A stretch of DNA of 64,000 nucleotides from Alphaproteobacteria bacterium. Its GTDB lineage: Bacteria; Pseudomonadota; Alphaproteobacteria; Micropepsales; Micropepsaceae. Position numbers and translations under genes: made by a program. The notes beneath the pieces were generated by a model, which saw nothing but the letters and a program-made list of their open reading frames with translations, made no database searches and was not told the origin of the DNA. The first letter of the stretch is position 1, and each line of letters opens with the position of its first letter. The stretch is taken from assembly GCA_013389115.1 (NCBI GenBank), contig JACADY010000043.1, positions 17,731 through 81,730 on the forward strand. The letters are read 5' to 3'. Shown piece after piece: positions 56,075-64,000 of the stretch.

Positions 56075-57658
56075 CTAATTCATCACTCCGGGCAGCCAGG
56101 TTGCGAGCCCGGGCCAAACAGACAGCAGCAACAGCATCAAGAGCTGCAGCAGGACAAAGGGCATGACGCCGAGATAGATGTCCGACGTCTTCACCTCCGG
56201 CGGCGCCACGCCGCGCAGGTAGAAGAGCGCGAAGCCGAAGGGCGGCGTCAAGAACGATGTTTGCAGGTTCATCGCGAACATGACACCGAGCCATACCGGA
56301 TCGAAGCCCATCGCGAGCAGGATGGGCGAGACGATCGGCACGACGATGAAGATGATCTCGATGAAGTCGATGAAGAAGCCAAGCAGAAACATCACCAGCA
56401 TCACCGCCGCGATTGCGCCGACTTCGCCGCCGGGCAGGCCTGTCAGCCATTCATGGATCGTGTCGTCTCCGCCCAGCCCGCGGAACACGATGCTGAAGAC
56501 AGCGGCGCCGATGAGGATCATGAAGACCATGGCGGTGATCTGTGCGGTTTCATCGCCCACTGCGCGCAGCACGCCCGATCGCCAGAGGCGCAAGAGGCTG
56601 ATCAGCGTGCCATAGAGGAGAAGCACGCAACAAGAGAGCGCGGCAAGGACCGCGATGCCGTCGGTCAAGGGGATGTTCACACGGGCAAGGCGCAAATCGA
56701 AGGCACGCGTGAGGATGATGAGCCCCAGCGTTGCGGCACCCGCAAGGAGGACAGGCGCGCGTCCCTTGTGGATTGAGTGCGAGGGGCCGGCTCGATAGCC
56801 CGCGAGCAGGGTCGCGCCGAGCGCGCCCAAGGCGGCCGCTTCGGTTGGCGTTGCTATGCCAAGAAGGATGGAGCCAAGGACCGCGATGATCAGGATCGCG
56901 GGCGCGACCAGCGCTTCGAGTGCGCGGGCGATGGTGCGGCCATTCTTGTCCGTCTCTGGTAGCGGCAGGGCGGGCGATGTGTGGGGCGCGATGATCGCCA
57001 GCGCGATCTGATAGACGATATAGAGGCCGACGAGCACGAGACCGGGAATGAGGGCGCCGGCGAAGAGGTCTCCGACGGTGACGGTATCGGGCGCGAAAAT
57101 ACCCTTGGCGAGCTGGGCCTGCTGATAGGCCGAGGCGATGGTGTCGCCGAGCAGCACGAGCACGATCGAGGGCGGAATGATCTGTCCGAGTGTGCCCGAG
57201 GCCGCGATGGCACCCGCCGCGAGCCTGCGGCTATAGCCATAGCGCAACATGGTGGGCAGCGAGAGCAGCCCCATCGTCACCACGGTTGCGCCGACGATAC
57301 CGGTCGAGGCGGCCAGGAGCGCACCCACGACGAAGACGGAGATGCCTAGTCCGCCAGGAAGCCTGCCGAAAAGGCGGCCCATCGATTCCAGCAGGTCTTC
57401 CGCCACGCGCGAACGCTCGAGCATCACGCCCATGAAGACGAAGAGCGGCACGGCGATGAGGACATCGTTCTGTGTCGTGGCAAAGATGCGCGAGGGCAGG
57501 GCGCTCAAGAAATTGAGGTCGAAGATGCCGAGCGCATAGCCCAGCAGCGCAAAGCCAAGCGCGGTGCCGGCCAGTGTCAGCGCGACGGGATAGCCCATCA
57601 GCAGAAGCACGCAGAGCACGGCGAACATCAACAGGTCGATAATGTCGTTGATCGCCAT
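56075..57658 (-). CDS. TRAP transporter large permease (DctM-like)
   Basis: 527 residues from the ATG at 57658 (MAINDIIDLLMFAVLCVLLL). It is a multi-helix permease with the DctM signature blocks IAVPLFVFMGVMLERSRVAE, GALLAASTGIVGATVVTMGL and GTLGQIIPPSIVLVLLGD. It is about 100 residues longer than short DctM proteins, owing to an extra hydrophobic central region. It uses the ion gradient to import the solute delivered by DctP. It is four bases from dctQ. Confidence 0.92.
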   Translation of the reverse strand: MAINDIIDLLMFAVLCVLLLMGYPVALTLAGTALGFALLGYALGIFDLNFLSALPSRIFATTQNDVLIAVPLFVFMGVMLERSRVAEDLLESMGRLFGRLPGGLGISVFVVGALLAASTGIVGATVVTMGLLSLPTMLRYGYSRRLAAGAIAASGTLGQIIPPSIVLVLLGDTIASAYQQAQLAKGIFAPDTVTVGDLFAGALIPGLVLVGLYIVYQIALAIIAPHTSPALPLPETDKNGRTIARALEALVAPAILIIAVLGSILLGIATPTEAAALGALGATLLAGYRAGPSHSIHKGRAPVLLAGAATLGLIILTRAFDLRLARVNIPLTDGIAVLAALSCCVLLLYGTLISLLRLWRSGVLRAVGDETAQITAMVFMILIGAAVFSIVFRGLGGDDTIHEWLTGLPGGEVGAIAAVMLVMFLLGFFIDFIEIIFIVVPIVSPILLAMGFDPVWLGVMFAMNLQTSFLTPPFGFALFYLRGVAPPEVKTSDIYLGVMPFVLLQLLMLLLLSVWPGLATWLPGVMN

Positions 57659-57662
57659 CGTC

Positions 57663-58301
57663 TCAGACTCTGCGGGCGTCGTCAGCGGGCAAGGGCGCTC
57701 GTCCCAGCAGGCGCAATAGACCCTGGGCGACGAGCGAGAGGCCCTGGAGATAGAGGAGAGCGGCAAAAACGAGGATCATGGATTTCAGCAGGAAGATCGC
57801 CTCTATGCCGCTCGTCTCGCGCGAGCCTTCGAAATTGGCCCAGGATTGCGCGACATAGGGGAAGGAAACAAAAAAGAGCAGAATGGCAACGGGGAAGAGC
57901 ATCAAATAGGCGCCGGTGAGATTGATCCATTCCTTCGCGGCGGGCGGCGCTGCGCGATAGAGAATATCGACCCGCACATGACCGTCCTTCAGTAGCGTGT
58001 AGGCAGCGCCCGCCAGGAACAGCGTTCCGTGCAGATAGAGCATCGCTTCCTGCGCGAAGACCGAGCCAAGCCCAAAGGCATAGCGGGCAACGACAATGGC
58101 CGTCTGGAGCAACACCATGAAAAGCGCGAACCAGGCGATCGTGCGCCCGATGCCGGTGTTTACCGCATCGATGACGCGATTGATGGCCGCAAGCCCGGCC
58201 GTGCCGTCCTTGCGCCCTGCCGCGATTGCCGCGAGAAAGAGCGGGAGGAGCGTCACTGCCCCGGCCGCCCAAAGATAAGGGATGAGATAGGCGCGGATCA
58301 T
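57663..58301 (-). CDS. TRAP transporter small permease (DctQ-like)
   Basis: 212 residues. About five hydrophobic helices, including an extra N-terminal one (YLWAAGAVTLLPLFLAAIAA) before the DctQ core (IAWFALFMVLLQTAIVVARY; AYTLLKDGHVRVDILYR). It pairs with the DctM-like subunit. The gene is 24 bases after the binding-protein gene. Confidence 0.9.
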   Translation of the reverse strand: MIRAYLIPYLWAAGAVTLLPLFLAAIAAGRKDGTAGLAAINRVIDAVNTGIGRTIAWFALFMVLLQTAIVVARYAFGLGSVFAQEAMLYLHGTLFLAGAAYTLLKDGHVRVDILYRAAPPAAKEWINLTGAYLMLFPVAILLFFVSFPYVAQSWANFEGSRETSGIEAIFLLKSMILVFAALLYLQGLSLVAQGLLRLLGRAPLPADDARRV

Positions 58302-58325
58302 CTCGCCCTCATCCTCAGCCGGGCC

Positions 58326-59414
58326 TCACTCATAGGGGAAGTCAAGGCGGCGGGCGGCGAGATAGTCCTCATCGGCCGCTTCCGTCCAGGGCCGTAGCGC
58401 CCTTCTTGCGGCGATGTAGCTTTGATAGACGCGCGCCGTCAGCTCATCGGAGGCGGCAGCCTCCTTCAGGACTTCGCCGGCCACCGCACCCAATGCCTTC
58501 AGGATTTCCTCGCTGAAACGGCGGACCTGTACGCCGTGCTCGCCCGTCAGGGTCTGGAGGGCGGGGCCGCTATGCATCGTGATGTCGGCGAAGGTGAATG
58601 AATCCTCGGCCATTGCGGCGGACTGGATGATGGCGCGCTGTGCCTGTGTCAGTTCGTTCCAGACCTGCAGATTGACCCCCAGCGCGAGCGAGGCACCCGG
58701 CTCATGAATGCCCGGGATGTAGTAATTCTTCGCGACGCGGTAAAAGCCAAAGGCGAGGTCATTCCACGGACCGATCCATTCGGTTGCGTCAATGGTTCCG
58801 TTCTGCAGGGCGGGAAAGATGTCTCCGCCCGGCAGTGCCACGATGTTGACGCCAAGCCGACGGAAGGTCTCGCCGCCAAGACCCGGCATGCGCATCTTGA
58901 GGCCCTTCAGATCCTCGAGCGTATTGATCTCACGGGTGAACCAGCCCCCCAGCTGAACGCCCGTGTTGGCGCACGGCATGGCCTTGACATTGAACTTGGC
59001 GGAAAGCTCATCCCAGAGCGCCTGACCGCCGCCATGATAGATCCAGGCATTGAACTCCGCCGCCGTCAGACCAAAGGGCACGGTGGTGAAAAAGTTGAAG
59101 GCCTGGCTCTTGCCCTGCCAATAATATTCGGCCGCGTGGTACATGTCGGCGGCGCCTGTCCCGACCGCATCGAGGCATTCGAAGGCGCCGACGAGTTCGC
59201 CTGCGGCATAGACCTTGATGTCGAGCTGGCCGTCGGTTGCCTCGGTCACACGCTTGGCGAAACGCTCCGCCCCGACGCCCGGTCCTGGAAAGTTCTTGGG
59301 CCAGGCCGTGACGAGTCTCAAAGTGCGCTGGCCCGTGGCGATGGCGGGCGTGGCGATGGCGGCGGTGCCGGCGCATGCAGCAGCGGCAGCCCGCAAGAAA
59401 TTGCGGCGTTTCAT
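58326..59414 (-). CDS. TRAP transporter substrate-binding protein (DctP/TakP-like)
   Basis: 362 residues. The ATG at 59414 gives a twin-arginine-type leader (MKRRNFLRAAAAACAGTAA) ending in ATPAIA. The mature part has LRLVTAWPKNFPGPGVGAER, and GTIDATEWIGPWNDLAFGFY with KNYYIPGIHEPG, resembling TakP, which binds 2-oxo acids. The ligand is inferred from family only. First gene of the TRAP operon. Confidence 0.88.
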   Translation of the reverse strand: MKRRNFLRAAAAACAGTAAIATPAIATGQRTLRLVTAWPKNFPGPGVGAERFAKRVTEATDGQLDIKVYAAGELVGAFECLDAVGTGAADMYHAAEYYWQGKSQAFNFFTTVPFGLTAAEFNAWIYHGGGQALWDELSAKFNVKAMPCANTGVQLGGWFTREINTLEDLKGLKMRMPGLGGETFRRLGVNIVALPGGDIFPALQNGTIDATEWIGPWNDLAFGFYRVAKNYYIPGIHEPGASLALGVNLQVWNELTQAQRAIIQSAAMAEDSFTFADITMHSGPALQTLTGEHGVQVRRFSEEILKALGAVAGEVLKEAAASDELTARVYQSYIAARRALRPWTEAADEDYLAARRLDFPYE

Positions 59415-59464
59415 GGTCGCGTTCCTCCCCCTCATCCCTGCGGGCTATCGCAGGGGCATTGTTC

Positions 59465-60205
59465 TTATCGCTCCTTTAGGGGGCGCCAGCCGTCGGATGT
59501 CAACGCCTCCAGGGGGGCAAAACGCGCTTTATAGCTCATCTTCCGGCAGCCCTCGACCAGATAGCCGAGATAGACATAAGGAAGGCCGCGCGCGCGGGCC
59601 TGCTCGATATGGTCGAGCACCATGAAGGTGCCAAGGCTGCGATCCTCGGCGGCCGTATCGAAAAAGCTGTAGACCATGGAGAGGCCGTCGCCCAGTACAT
59701 CGGTCAGGGCCGCCGCCTTCAGCACACCAGGTTCTCCCCCTGCGGTCGCAACGCGATACTCGGCAAGGTGGGTCTTGACGGAGGAATCCTCCACCATGGC
59801 CACGAAGTCGAACATGTTCATCTCGGACATGCCGCCGCCCTTGTGGCGCAGGTCGAGATATTGACGCAGGAGAAGATACTGCTCTTCCGTCGCCCAGGGA
59901 TCCACGACACTGACGGCGAGGTCGCTGTTGCGCGCAATCACCCGGCGCTGATTCTTCGAGGGCTCAAAGGCGTCAACGAGGATGCGCACCGAAACACAGG
60001 CCGAACAGCCCTCACAAGCGGGGCGATAGGCGATGTTCTGGCTGCGGCGAAACCCGGCATGGGTGAGCGTATCGTTCAGCGTGCACGCCTGATCACCTGC
60101 AAGGCGCGTGAAAACCTTGCGCTCCTGCTTACCCGGCAGATAGGGGCAGGGGGCAGGCTGTGTCAGGTAGAATTGCGGAATCCTTGGATTGAATTGCTCT
60201 GTCAA
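59465..60205 (-). CDS. bpt: Aspartate/glutamate leucyltransferase (Bpt, N-degron pathway)
   Basis: 246 residues. It transfers Leu from Leu-tRNA to N-terminal Asp/Glu, creating a signal read by ClpS. Motifs: QPAPCPYLPGKQERKVFT, IAYRPACEGCSACVSVRI, and YVYLGYLVEGCRKMSYKARF. The start is TTG at 60205: GGGAGGA lies just upstream with good spacing, and the product then begins at the family N-terminus (TEQFNPRIPQFYLT). The track start at 60253 adds 16 residues unlike the family. clpS is at 1.6 kb in this window. Confidence 0.92.
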   Translation of the reverse strand: MTEQFNPRIPQFYLTQPAPCPYLPGKQERKVFTRLAGDQACTLNDTLTHAGFRRSQNIAYRPACEGCSACVSVRILVDAFEPSKNQRRVIARNSDLAVSVVDPWATEEQYLLLRQYLDLRHKGGGMSEMNMFDFVAMVEDSSVKTHLAEYRVATAGGEPGVLKAAALTDVLGDGLSMVYSFFDTAAEDRSLGTFMVLDHIEQARARGLPYVYLGYLVEGCRKMSYKARFAPLEALTSDGWRPLKER

Positions 60206-60285
60206 TCCGTCCTCCCAGCGGCGCTTTGGGAGGATTTGATACCAATTCCACAAAAAAGGCGATGCGGTCGGGCCGCAATTTTTTC

Positions 60286-61194
60286 TTATGGTTCGTAGCC
60301 CGGCGGCAATGGCGGTGCCTCGCCCAGCAACACGATGCTGATGCGCCGGTTAGAGGAGGCGAAGGGATCATCGGGCAACAGCGGCTCTGATCCCGCCTTG
60401 CCCGAAACCTGGAAGATTCTGTCAGCGGGGACACCCGCCTCCATCAAGACGCGGCGCGCCGCGTTGGCGCGGTCGCTTGAGAGTTCCCAATTGGAATAGC
60501 CGTCGGCCCGTTCGAAGGGCGCGCCGTCGGTGTGGCCGCTGATGGTGATGCGATTGGGCAGCTTCATGATGACCTGCGCTACCTCGCGCAGCAGACGCTG
60601 CGTGCGATCGAGCGGCTCGGAGCCGCCCGGCGCGAACATGGGGCGGCCTTCCTGATCGACGATCTGGATGCGCAGGCCCTCGGGCGTCTGGTCAATCATG
60701 ATGTGTTTGGAAAGCTCTGCGAAATCCGGCAGGTCCTGCATCGCTTGACGCAGCGAGACCTCGGCGCGCTCGAATTCGCGCTTGTCCTGTTCGGAGATGC
60801 CGCTGCTGAGGCCGGCGTCTTCGCTTGCCGAGTCGCTTTGCGCGTTGGCGTCGGACTGACCATCGGCTGCCTGGCCGCCGGGGTTGGGCGGAGACATGCG
60901 CATCACCACCGCGACGGAGCCGCCGCTGCGTGCGCCCTCCTCGCCAAAGACGGTACCGCCCATGATGCCGCCGGAGCCGCTGGTCGTCCGGGAGAGACTG
61001 GCGGGCGCGAAATAGTCCGCGATGCCGCGCTTCTGTTCCGGCGTCGTCGTATTGATGAGCCACATCAACAGGAAGAACGCCATCATGGCGGTCACGAAGT
61101 CGGCATAGGCGACCTTCCAGGCACCGCCGTGATGCCCTTCGCCGCCACCCTTCTTCACACGCTTGATAATGATCGGCGCGTCGTTGTTGGCCAT
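60286..61194 (-). CDS. motB: Flagellar motor stator protein MotB
   Basis: 302 residues from the ATG at 61194. A basic N-terminus (APIIIKRVKKGGG) leads into one membrane helix with the proton-channel Asp (VAYADFVTAMMAFFLLMWLI). A linker and an OmpA-like peptidoglycan-binding domain (RITISGHTDGAPFERADGYS, SSDRANAARRVL) follow. It anchors the stator to the wall. It is the only flagellar gene in the window; motA is not adjacent. Confidence 0.92.
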   Translation of the reverse strand: MANNDAPIIIKRVKKGGGEGHHGGAWKVAYADFVTAMMAFFLLMWLINTTTPEQKRGIADYFAPASLSRTTSGSGGIMGGTVFGEEGARSGGSVAVVMRMSPPNPGGQAADGQSDANAQSDSASEDAGLSSGISEQDKREFERAEVSLRQAMQDLPDFAELSKHIMIDQTPEGLRIQIVDQEGRPMFAPGGSEPLDRTQRLLREVAQVIMKLPNRITISGHTDGAPFERADGYSNWELSSDRANAARRVLMEAGVPADRIFQVSGKAGSEPLLPDDPFASSNRRISIVLLGEAPPLPPGYEP

Positions 61195-61306
61195 GCCCCC
61201 GAATACCCATACGCGACGTACATTTGACGCAGTCCGCCGCTTGTTTACTTTCAGGGCGATCATTGGCGTAGCGGCGTAAAGGCGCCGTTAAGAGGGAGTG
61301 GACGCA

Positions 61307-61807
61307 ATGTCCCAGGATGGGCGGCAGTTCAGGAATGCGCTTGGTTGCTTTGCGACGGGCGTTTGCGTCGTCACAACCAAGGACGGCGCTTCTGGCGGCA
61401 TCGGCCTCACCATCAACTCTTTCACCTCCGTTTCACTCGATCCGCCGCTCGTGCTGTGGTGTCTTGACAAATCTTCCGACCGGTTCGCCACCTTTACCCA
61501 GGCCGACCGCTTCTGCATTCATGTGCTCGATGAGAGGGCCAGGGAAGCCTCGCAGCGCCTGGCCCGCAAGGGCGGCGGGGTGCTGGAGATCGACGAGTTT
61601 GCGCAGGATGTGAGCGGGCTACCCATTCTTAACCATGCCCTTGCGCATTTCGTGTGCGAGCGGCATGCCGTTCACGATGCTGGCGATCACGTCATCATTC
61701 TGGGGGCGGTGCGGGATTTCAGCAGCGCGGCGTCAGGAAGACCGCTCGTCTATTTCCGCGGAGCCTACCGAATGCTTGAAGCCTTTGAGCCAGGAGAAAA
61801 TCCGTGA
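61307..61807 (+). CDS. Flavin reductase-like FMN-binding protein
   Basis: 166 residues from the ATG at 61307. It has the split-barrel flavin reductase pattern: FRNALGCFATGVCVVTTKDG, GIGLTINSFTSVSLDPPLVL and PLVYFRGAYRML. Such proteins supply reduced FMN/FAD to two-component monooxygenases or act as oxidoreductases. The next gene overlaps (GTGA), so the two are co-translated. The partner monooxygenase is not evident. Confidence 0.9.
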   Translation: MSQDGRQFRNALGCFATGVCVVTTKDGASGGIGLTINSFTSVSLDPPLVLWCLDKSSDRFATFTQADRFCIHVLDERAREASQRLARKGGGVLEIDEFAQDVSGLPILNHALAHFVCERHAVHDAGDHVIILGAVRDFSSAASGRPLVYFRGAYRMLEAFEPGENP

Positions 61808-62667
61808 GCGTCCCCGTTGCATTTCTGGGTCTTGGCGTCATGGGATTTCCCATGGCGGGCCACTTGAAGACGAAGGGACACGATGTGACCGTGTTCAACC
61901 GTTCGCCGGAGAAAGCCGCGCGCTGGCAGAGCCTCTATGGCGGTCACACAGCGCCCGGCATCGCGCAGGCCGTCGGGGGCGCGCGGGTCGTCTTTGCCTG
62001 TGTGGGTAACGATGCCGATACGCGGGAGGTTGCTCTGTCGGCCTTCGCCGCGATGGCGCCCGGCGGGATCTATGTGGATCACACCACCGCCTCGGCGCGG
62101 GTGGCAAAGGAATTGGCCGAGACCGCAAAGGCGCGCGGCGTCGGCTTCCTCGATGCGCCCGTTTCGGGGGGGCAGGCCGGCGCCGAAAAAGGCCTCTTGA
62201 CGATTATGTGCGGGGGCGAGGCCGAGGTCTATGCCCGAGCCGAGCCGCTCATGAACGCCTATGCGCGCAGCGTGCGGCTGTTGGGCGAGGCCGGAAGCGG
62301 ACAGCTCACCAAGATGGTCAATCAGATCTGCATCGCGGGTCTCATCCAGGCGCTGGCCGAGGGGATGCATTTCGCCAAGGCCGTCGGGCTCGATGCGCAG
62401 GCGGTCGTTGATGTGATCGCGAAAGGCGCCGCGCAATCCTGGCAGATGGACAACCGGGCGCTCAGCATGATCGAGGGGCGGTTCGACTTTGGCTTTGCGG
62501 TCGAATGGATGCGCAAGGATCTCTCGATCTGCCTCGAAGCGGCGCGGGAGGCGGGGGCGCAGCTTCCTGTCACTGCGCTTGTCGACCAGTTCTATGCCGA
62601 TGTTGAGGCGATGGGCGGCAGGCGCTGGGACACATCGAGCCTGATGGCGCGGTTGAAGGCGCGATAG
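61804..62667 (+). CDS. NAD(P)-dependent beta-hydroxyacid dehydrogenase (HIBADH-like)
   Basis: 287 residues. The Rossmann motif is VAFLGLGVMGFPMAGHLKTK. The substrate motif is FLDAPVSGGQAGAEKG, and the catalytic Lys lies in GSGQLTKMVNQICIA. Relatives act on 3-hydroxyisobutyrate, tartronate semialdehyde or succinic semialdehyde/glyoxylate; the substrate is open. The GTG start overlaps the flavin reductase stop. Confidence 0.9.
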   Translation: MSVPVAFLGLGVMGFPMAGHLKTKGHDVTVFNRSPEKAARWQSLYGGHTAPGIAQAVGGARVVFACVGNDADTREVALSAFAAMAPGGIYVDHTTASARVAKELAETAKARGVGFLDAPVSGGQAGAEKGLLTIMCGGEAEVYARAEPLMNAYARSVRLLGEAGSGQLTKMVNQICIAGLIQALAEGMHFAKAVGLDAQAVVDVIAKGAAQSWQMDNRALSMIEGRFDFGFAVEWMRKDLSICLEAAREAGAQLPVTALVDQFYADVEAMGGRRWDTSSLMARLKAR

Positions 62668-62674
62668 GGCCTAT

Positions 62675-63154
62675 TCAGCTCCGCGGCTTTGCGAGCAGGT
62701 CCCGGATCTCACGCAGGACGGCCAGTTCCTCGGGCGGGGCGGCAGGCGGCGCCTCGGGCTCCTCGCGCTTCAGTCGGTTGATCTGCTTCACGAGCAGGAA
62801 GATCACGAACGCGACGATGAGAAAGCTGATACAGGCATTCAAGAACTTACCGTAGGCGATGACGACGTGCCCTGCTTCCTGCGCCCCCTTCAGCGTGTCG
62901 AAGGTCTTGGCGGCGTCCGGCGCCGCGCTGCCCGCCGCCTCAGCCGCCGCGATCGCCGCCTGATTGGTGAGGGTGGTGAGATCGATGAAGAAGTTCGAGA
63001 AATCGATCCCGCCCATCAGGAAGCCCAGAGGCGGCATCAGGATATCGTTGACGAGCGAGGTGACGATCGCGGTGAAAGCCGCGCCGATGATGACGCCGAC
63101 GGCGAGGTCGATCACGTTGCCCTTGACCGCGAAATCCCTGAATTCTTTCAGCAT
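62675..63154 (-). CDS. mscL: Large-conductance mechanosensitive channel
   Basis: 159 residues. The N-terminal amphipathic helix and first pore helix read [20 protein letters not shown] and [20 protein letters not shown]. The periplasmic loop is Ala-rich. The second helix is [20 protein letters not shown], and an acidic/basic C-terminal helix bundle ends in [11 protein letters not shown]. It opens on membrane tension during hypo-osmotic shock. Confidence 0.96.
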   Translation of the reverse strand: MLKEFRDFAVKGNVIDLAVGVIIGAAFTAIVTSLVNDILMPPLGFLMGGIDFSNFFIDLTTLTNQAAIAAAEAAGSAAPDAAKTFDTLKGAQEAGHVVIAYGKFLNACISFLIVAFVIFLLVKQINRLKREEPEAPPAAPPEELAVLREIRDLLAKPRS

Positions 63155-63244
63155 CGGCAGCTCCTTGCGCGCGAATCTGCGTCCAGCTTCGCACCGGCCG
63201 GGCGCTTGTTACAATCGCTTCGACTTCTCCGGCCTCATGAGACG

Positions 63245-63793
63245 TCAAACCCTTTCCAGTTTTTCGAAGGGGCCGTCGGGCAAAGTGATGCCGATCGTAT
63301 CGCCGGGGCGGACGAGCCCGCCACGGATCACAATACCCATCACCCCGGCTTTGCGGATCAACTCTCCCTGCGGCGTGCGGTCGAGCACTGCGCTCATCAG
63401 CCCTGTTTGGTAGTCGTCGAGCTGTTTGCAGGGATTGCGCAGTCCGGTGACTTCGACAACCGCCTCGCTGCCGAGGGTCAGCCTTGTGCCACGCGGGAGA
63501 TTCAGCAGTGCTACGCCGCGCGTCGTGATGTTCTCGCCCAGGATACCGGGACCGACTCGAAAGCCCTTCGTGATGAGTTCACGGTGAAGTTCCTCGTGAA
63601 TGAGGTGCACCTGGCGCAAATTCGGCTGGGTTGGATCGGCCGCGACGCGTGAGCGATGCTTGACTCTTTCACCGCAATGGGCATCGCCTTCGACCCCCTG
63701 TCCCATGAGAAGCGTGATGACCTCGACGCACAGCTTAGAGAAAGCATGCGTTTCGCTCCTGCAAACCGCTGTCACAAGGCCAAGCGAGGCCAT
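63245..63793 (-). CDS. MOSC domain-containing protein
   Basis: 182 residues. MOSC beta-barrel with VEGDAHCGERVKHRSRV near the start, GPGILGENITTRGV in the middle and the conserved Cys in VTGLRNPCKQLDDYQ. MOSC proteins (YiiM/MOCOS C-terminal type) bind molybdenum cofactor and carry sulfur or act in detoxification. Another molybdenum-cofactor-type enzyme is at 42.4 kb. It is transcribed away from the IS481-like element. Confidence 0.88.
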   Translation of the reverse strand: MASLGLVTAVCRSETHAFSKLCVEVITLLMGQGVEGDAHCGERVKHRSRVAADPTQPNLRQVHLIHEELHRELITKGFRVGPGILGENITTRGVALLNLPRGTRLTLGSEAVVEVTGLRNPCKQLDDYQTGLMSAVLDRTPQGELIRKAGVMGIVIRGGLVRPGDTIGITLPDGPFEKLERV

Positions 63794-63833
63794 CGCGTTC
63801 TCCGTCGTTCTTTCTCCGATGGCCCGTCCTCAA

Positions 63834-63870
63834 GCCCTGCAACGAACCCGCCGACGCAGGGCCTGCTTTT
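63834..63870 (+). terminator. Terminator-like hairpin before the IS element
   Basis: GCCCTGC (63834-63840) pairs perfectly with GCAGGGC (63856-63862) across a 15-base loop, followed by CTGCTTTT. It points along the plus strand, where no upstream plus gene is close, so its client is unclear. Confidence 0.45.
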
Positions 63871-63905
63871 CCTGGAGTTGCTCTAGCTGTGAGCTTTCAG
63901 TAGGT

Positions 63906-63976
63906 TGTCCATTCGGTCCCGACCGAGGAAGCTGAGGTTGCGAAGCTTCAGTGTCCAAGGGAGGACCGAATGGACA
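63906..63976 (+). repeat. Inverted repeat enclosing the transposase start
   Basis: TGTCCATTCGGTCC (63906-63919) and GGACCGAATGGACA (63963-63976) are perfectly complementary over 14 bases. An inner pair GAAGCT/AGCTTC (63928-63933, 63944-63949) nests inside. The right arm contains the transposase ATG at 63970 and the edge of its ribosome binding site. Confidence 0.85.
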
Positions 63977-64000
63977 TCCACAAGAATGCCCGCCTGACGC
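63970..64000 (+). CDS. IS481-family transposase, N-terminal fragment (partial at window edge)
   Basis: The frame begins MDIHKNARLT, the typical N-terminus of IS481-family transposases, whose helix-turn-helix and DDE domains would lie beyond the window. GGGAGG is close upstream. Whether the full gene is intact cannot be seen. Confidence 0.8.
   Translation, partial: MDIHKNARLT

Larger units (their letters stand above)
63888..64000 (+). mobile_element. IS481-family insertion sequence, left end (cut by window edge)
   Basis: TGTGAGCTTTCAGTAGGTTG (63888-63907) closely resembles the terminal repeat of IS481 as I recall it (TGTGAAGATTCAATAGGTTG). CTAG, the known target core of IS481, lies just before it (63883-63886). 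A transposase start follows at 63970. The right end is outside the window. No other mobile element was found here. Confidence 0.8.

Overview
This is a GC-rich bacterial chromosome segment with almost no accessory DNA. The gene neighbourhoods are alphaproteobacterial: clpS-clpA, divK-pleD with rpmG next door, topA-rnr, pyrB-pyrC-plsY, gatCAB, and the long run rpoZ-rsh-(membrane protein)-pyrE-pdxJ-acpS-lepB-rnc-era-recO-parC. Together with an EipB/DUF1849 protein, a DUF1499 protein, a phasin and an aspartate/glutamate leucyltransferase, this points to the Hyphomicrobiales (Rhizobiales) or a close order. I cannot name the genus. No rRNA, tRNA or CRISPR array was seen.

Layout. 0.4-5 kb: phasin, DUF1499 protein, ClpS adaptor, ClpA unfoldase and a GNAT, then a convergent gap holding a 21-codon minus-strand ORF with an exceptionally long Shine-Dalgarno sequence. 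5-13 kb: HIT protein, BtuF-like binding protein, RidA and FemAB-like pair, diguanylate cyclase, EipB, and a HAD-ROK-dinB operon. 13-15 kb: DivK/PleD cell-cycle signalling. 15-24 kb (minus): topA, rnr, a zinc-regulated-looking outer-membrane protein, two Nudix hydrolases, an MFS transporter and rpmG. 24-31 kb: dprA, small ORFs, and the minus-strand run ruvX-MFS-AEC-pyrB-pyrC-plsY. 31-37 kb: gatCAB, a histone H1-like peptide, a GST with an H1-like tail, a Sel1 protein and a crotonase. 37-45 kb: hydrolase, lytic transglycosylase, dapA-smpB-sulfite-oxidase-like genes, UDGb and NYN nuclease, folK. 45-55.6 kb: the rpoZ-to-parC housekeeping run, with many ATGA stop/start overlaps. 55.6-61 kb (minus): a TRAP transporter, bpt and motB. 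61-64 kb: flavin reductase, 3-hydroxyisobutyrate-dehydrogenase-like enzyme, mscL, MOSC protein, and the left end of an IS481-family element cut off by the window edge.

How the genes work together. ClpS/ClpA and the leucyltransferase are both N-degron components, in separate places: Bpt adds Leu to acidic N-termini and ClpS delivers such substrates to ClpAP. Rsh and RpoZ (stringent response), PleD and a second GGDEF protein (c-di-GMP), and DivK (polarity) form the regulatory layer. GatCAB, SmpB, RpmG, Era, Rnc, RuvX, RecO, ParC, TopA and DprA are core information processing.

The strongest leads are: (1) a near-consensus Zur operator upstream of a porin-like protein whose mature N-terminus starts HDHEHD; (2) the 21-codon ORF whose Shine-Dalgarno matches the whole anti-SD tail of 16S rRNA; (3) the H1-like peptide followed by the H1-tailed GST; (4) a PyrC lacking every metal-binding motif of dihydroorotase; (5) an inverted repeat that would hide the IS481 transposase start codon in read-through RNA.
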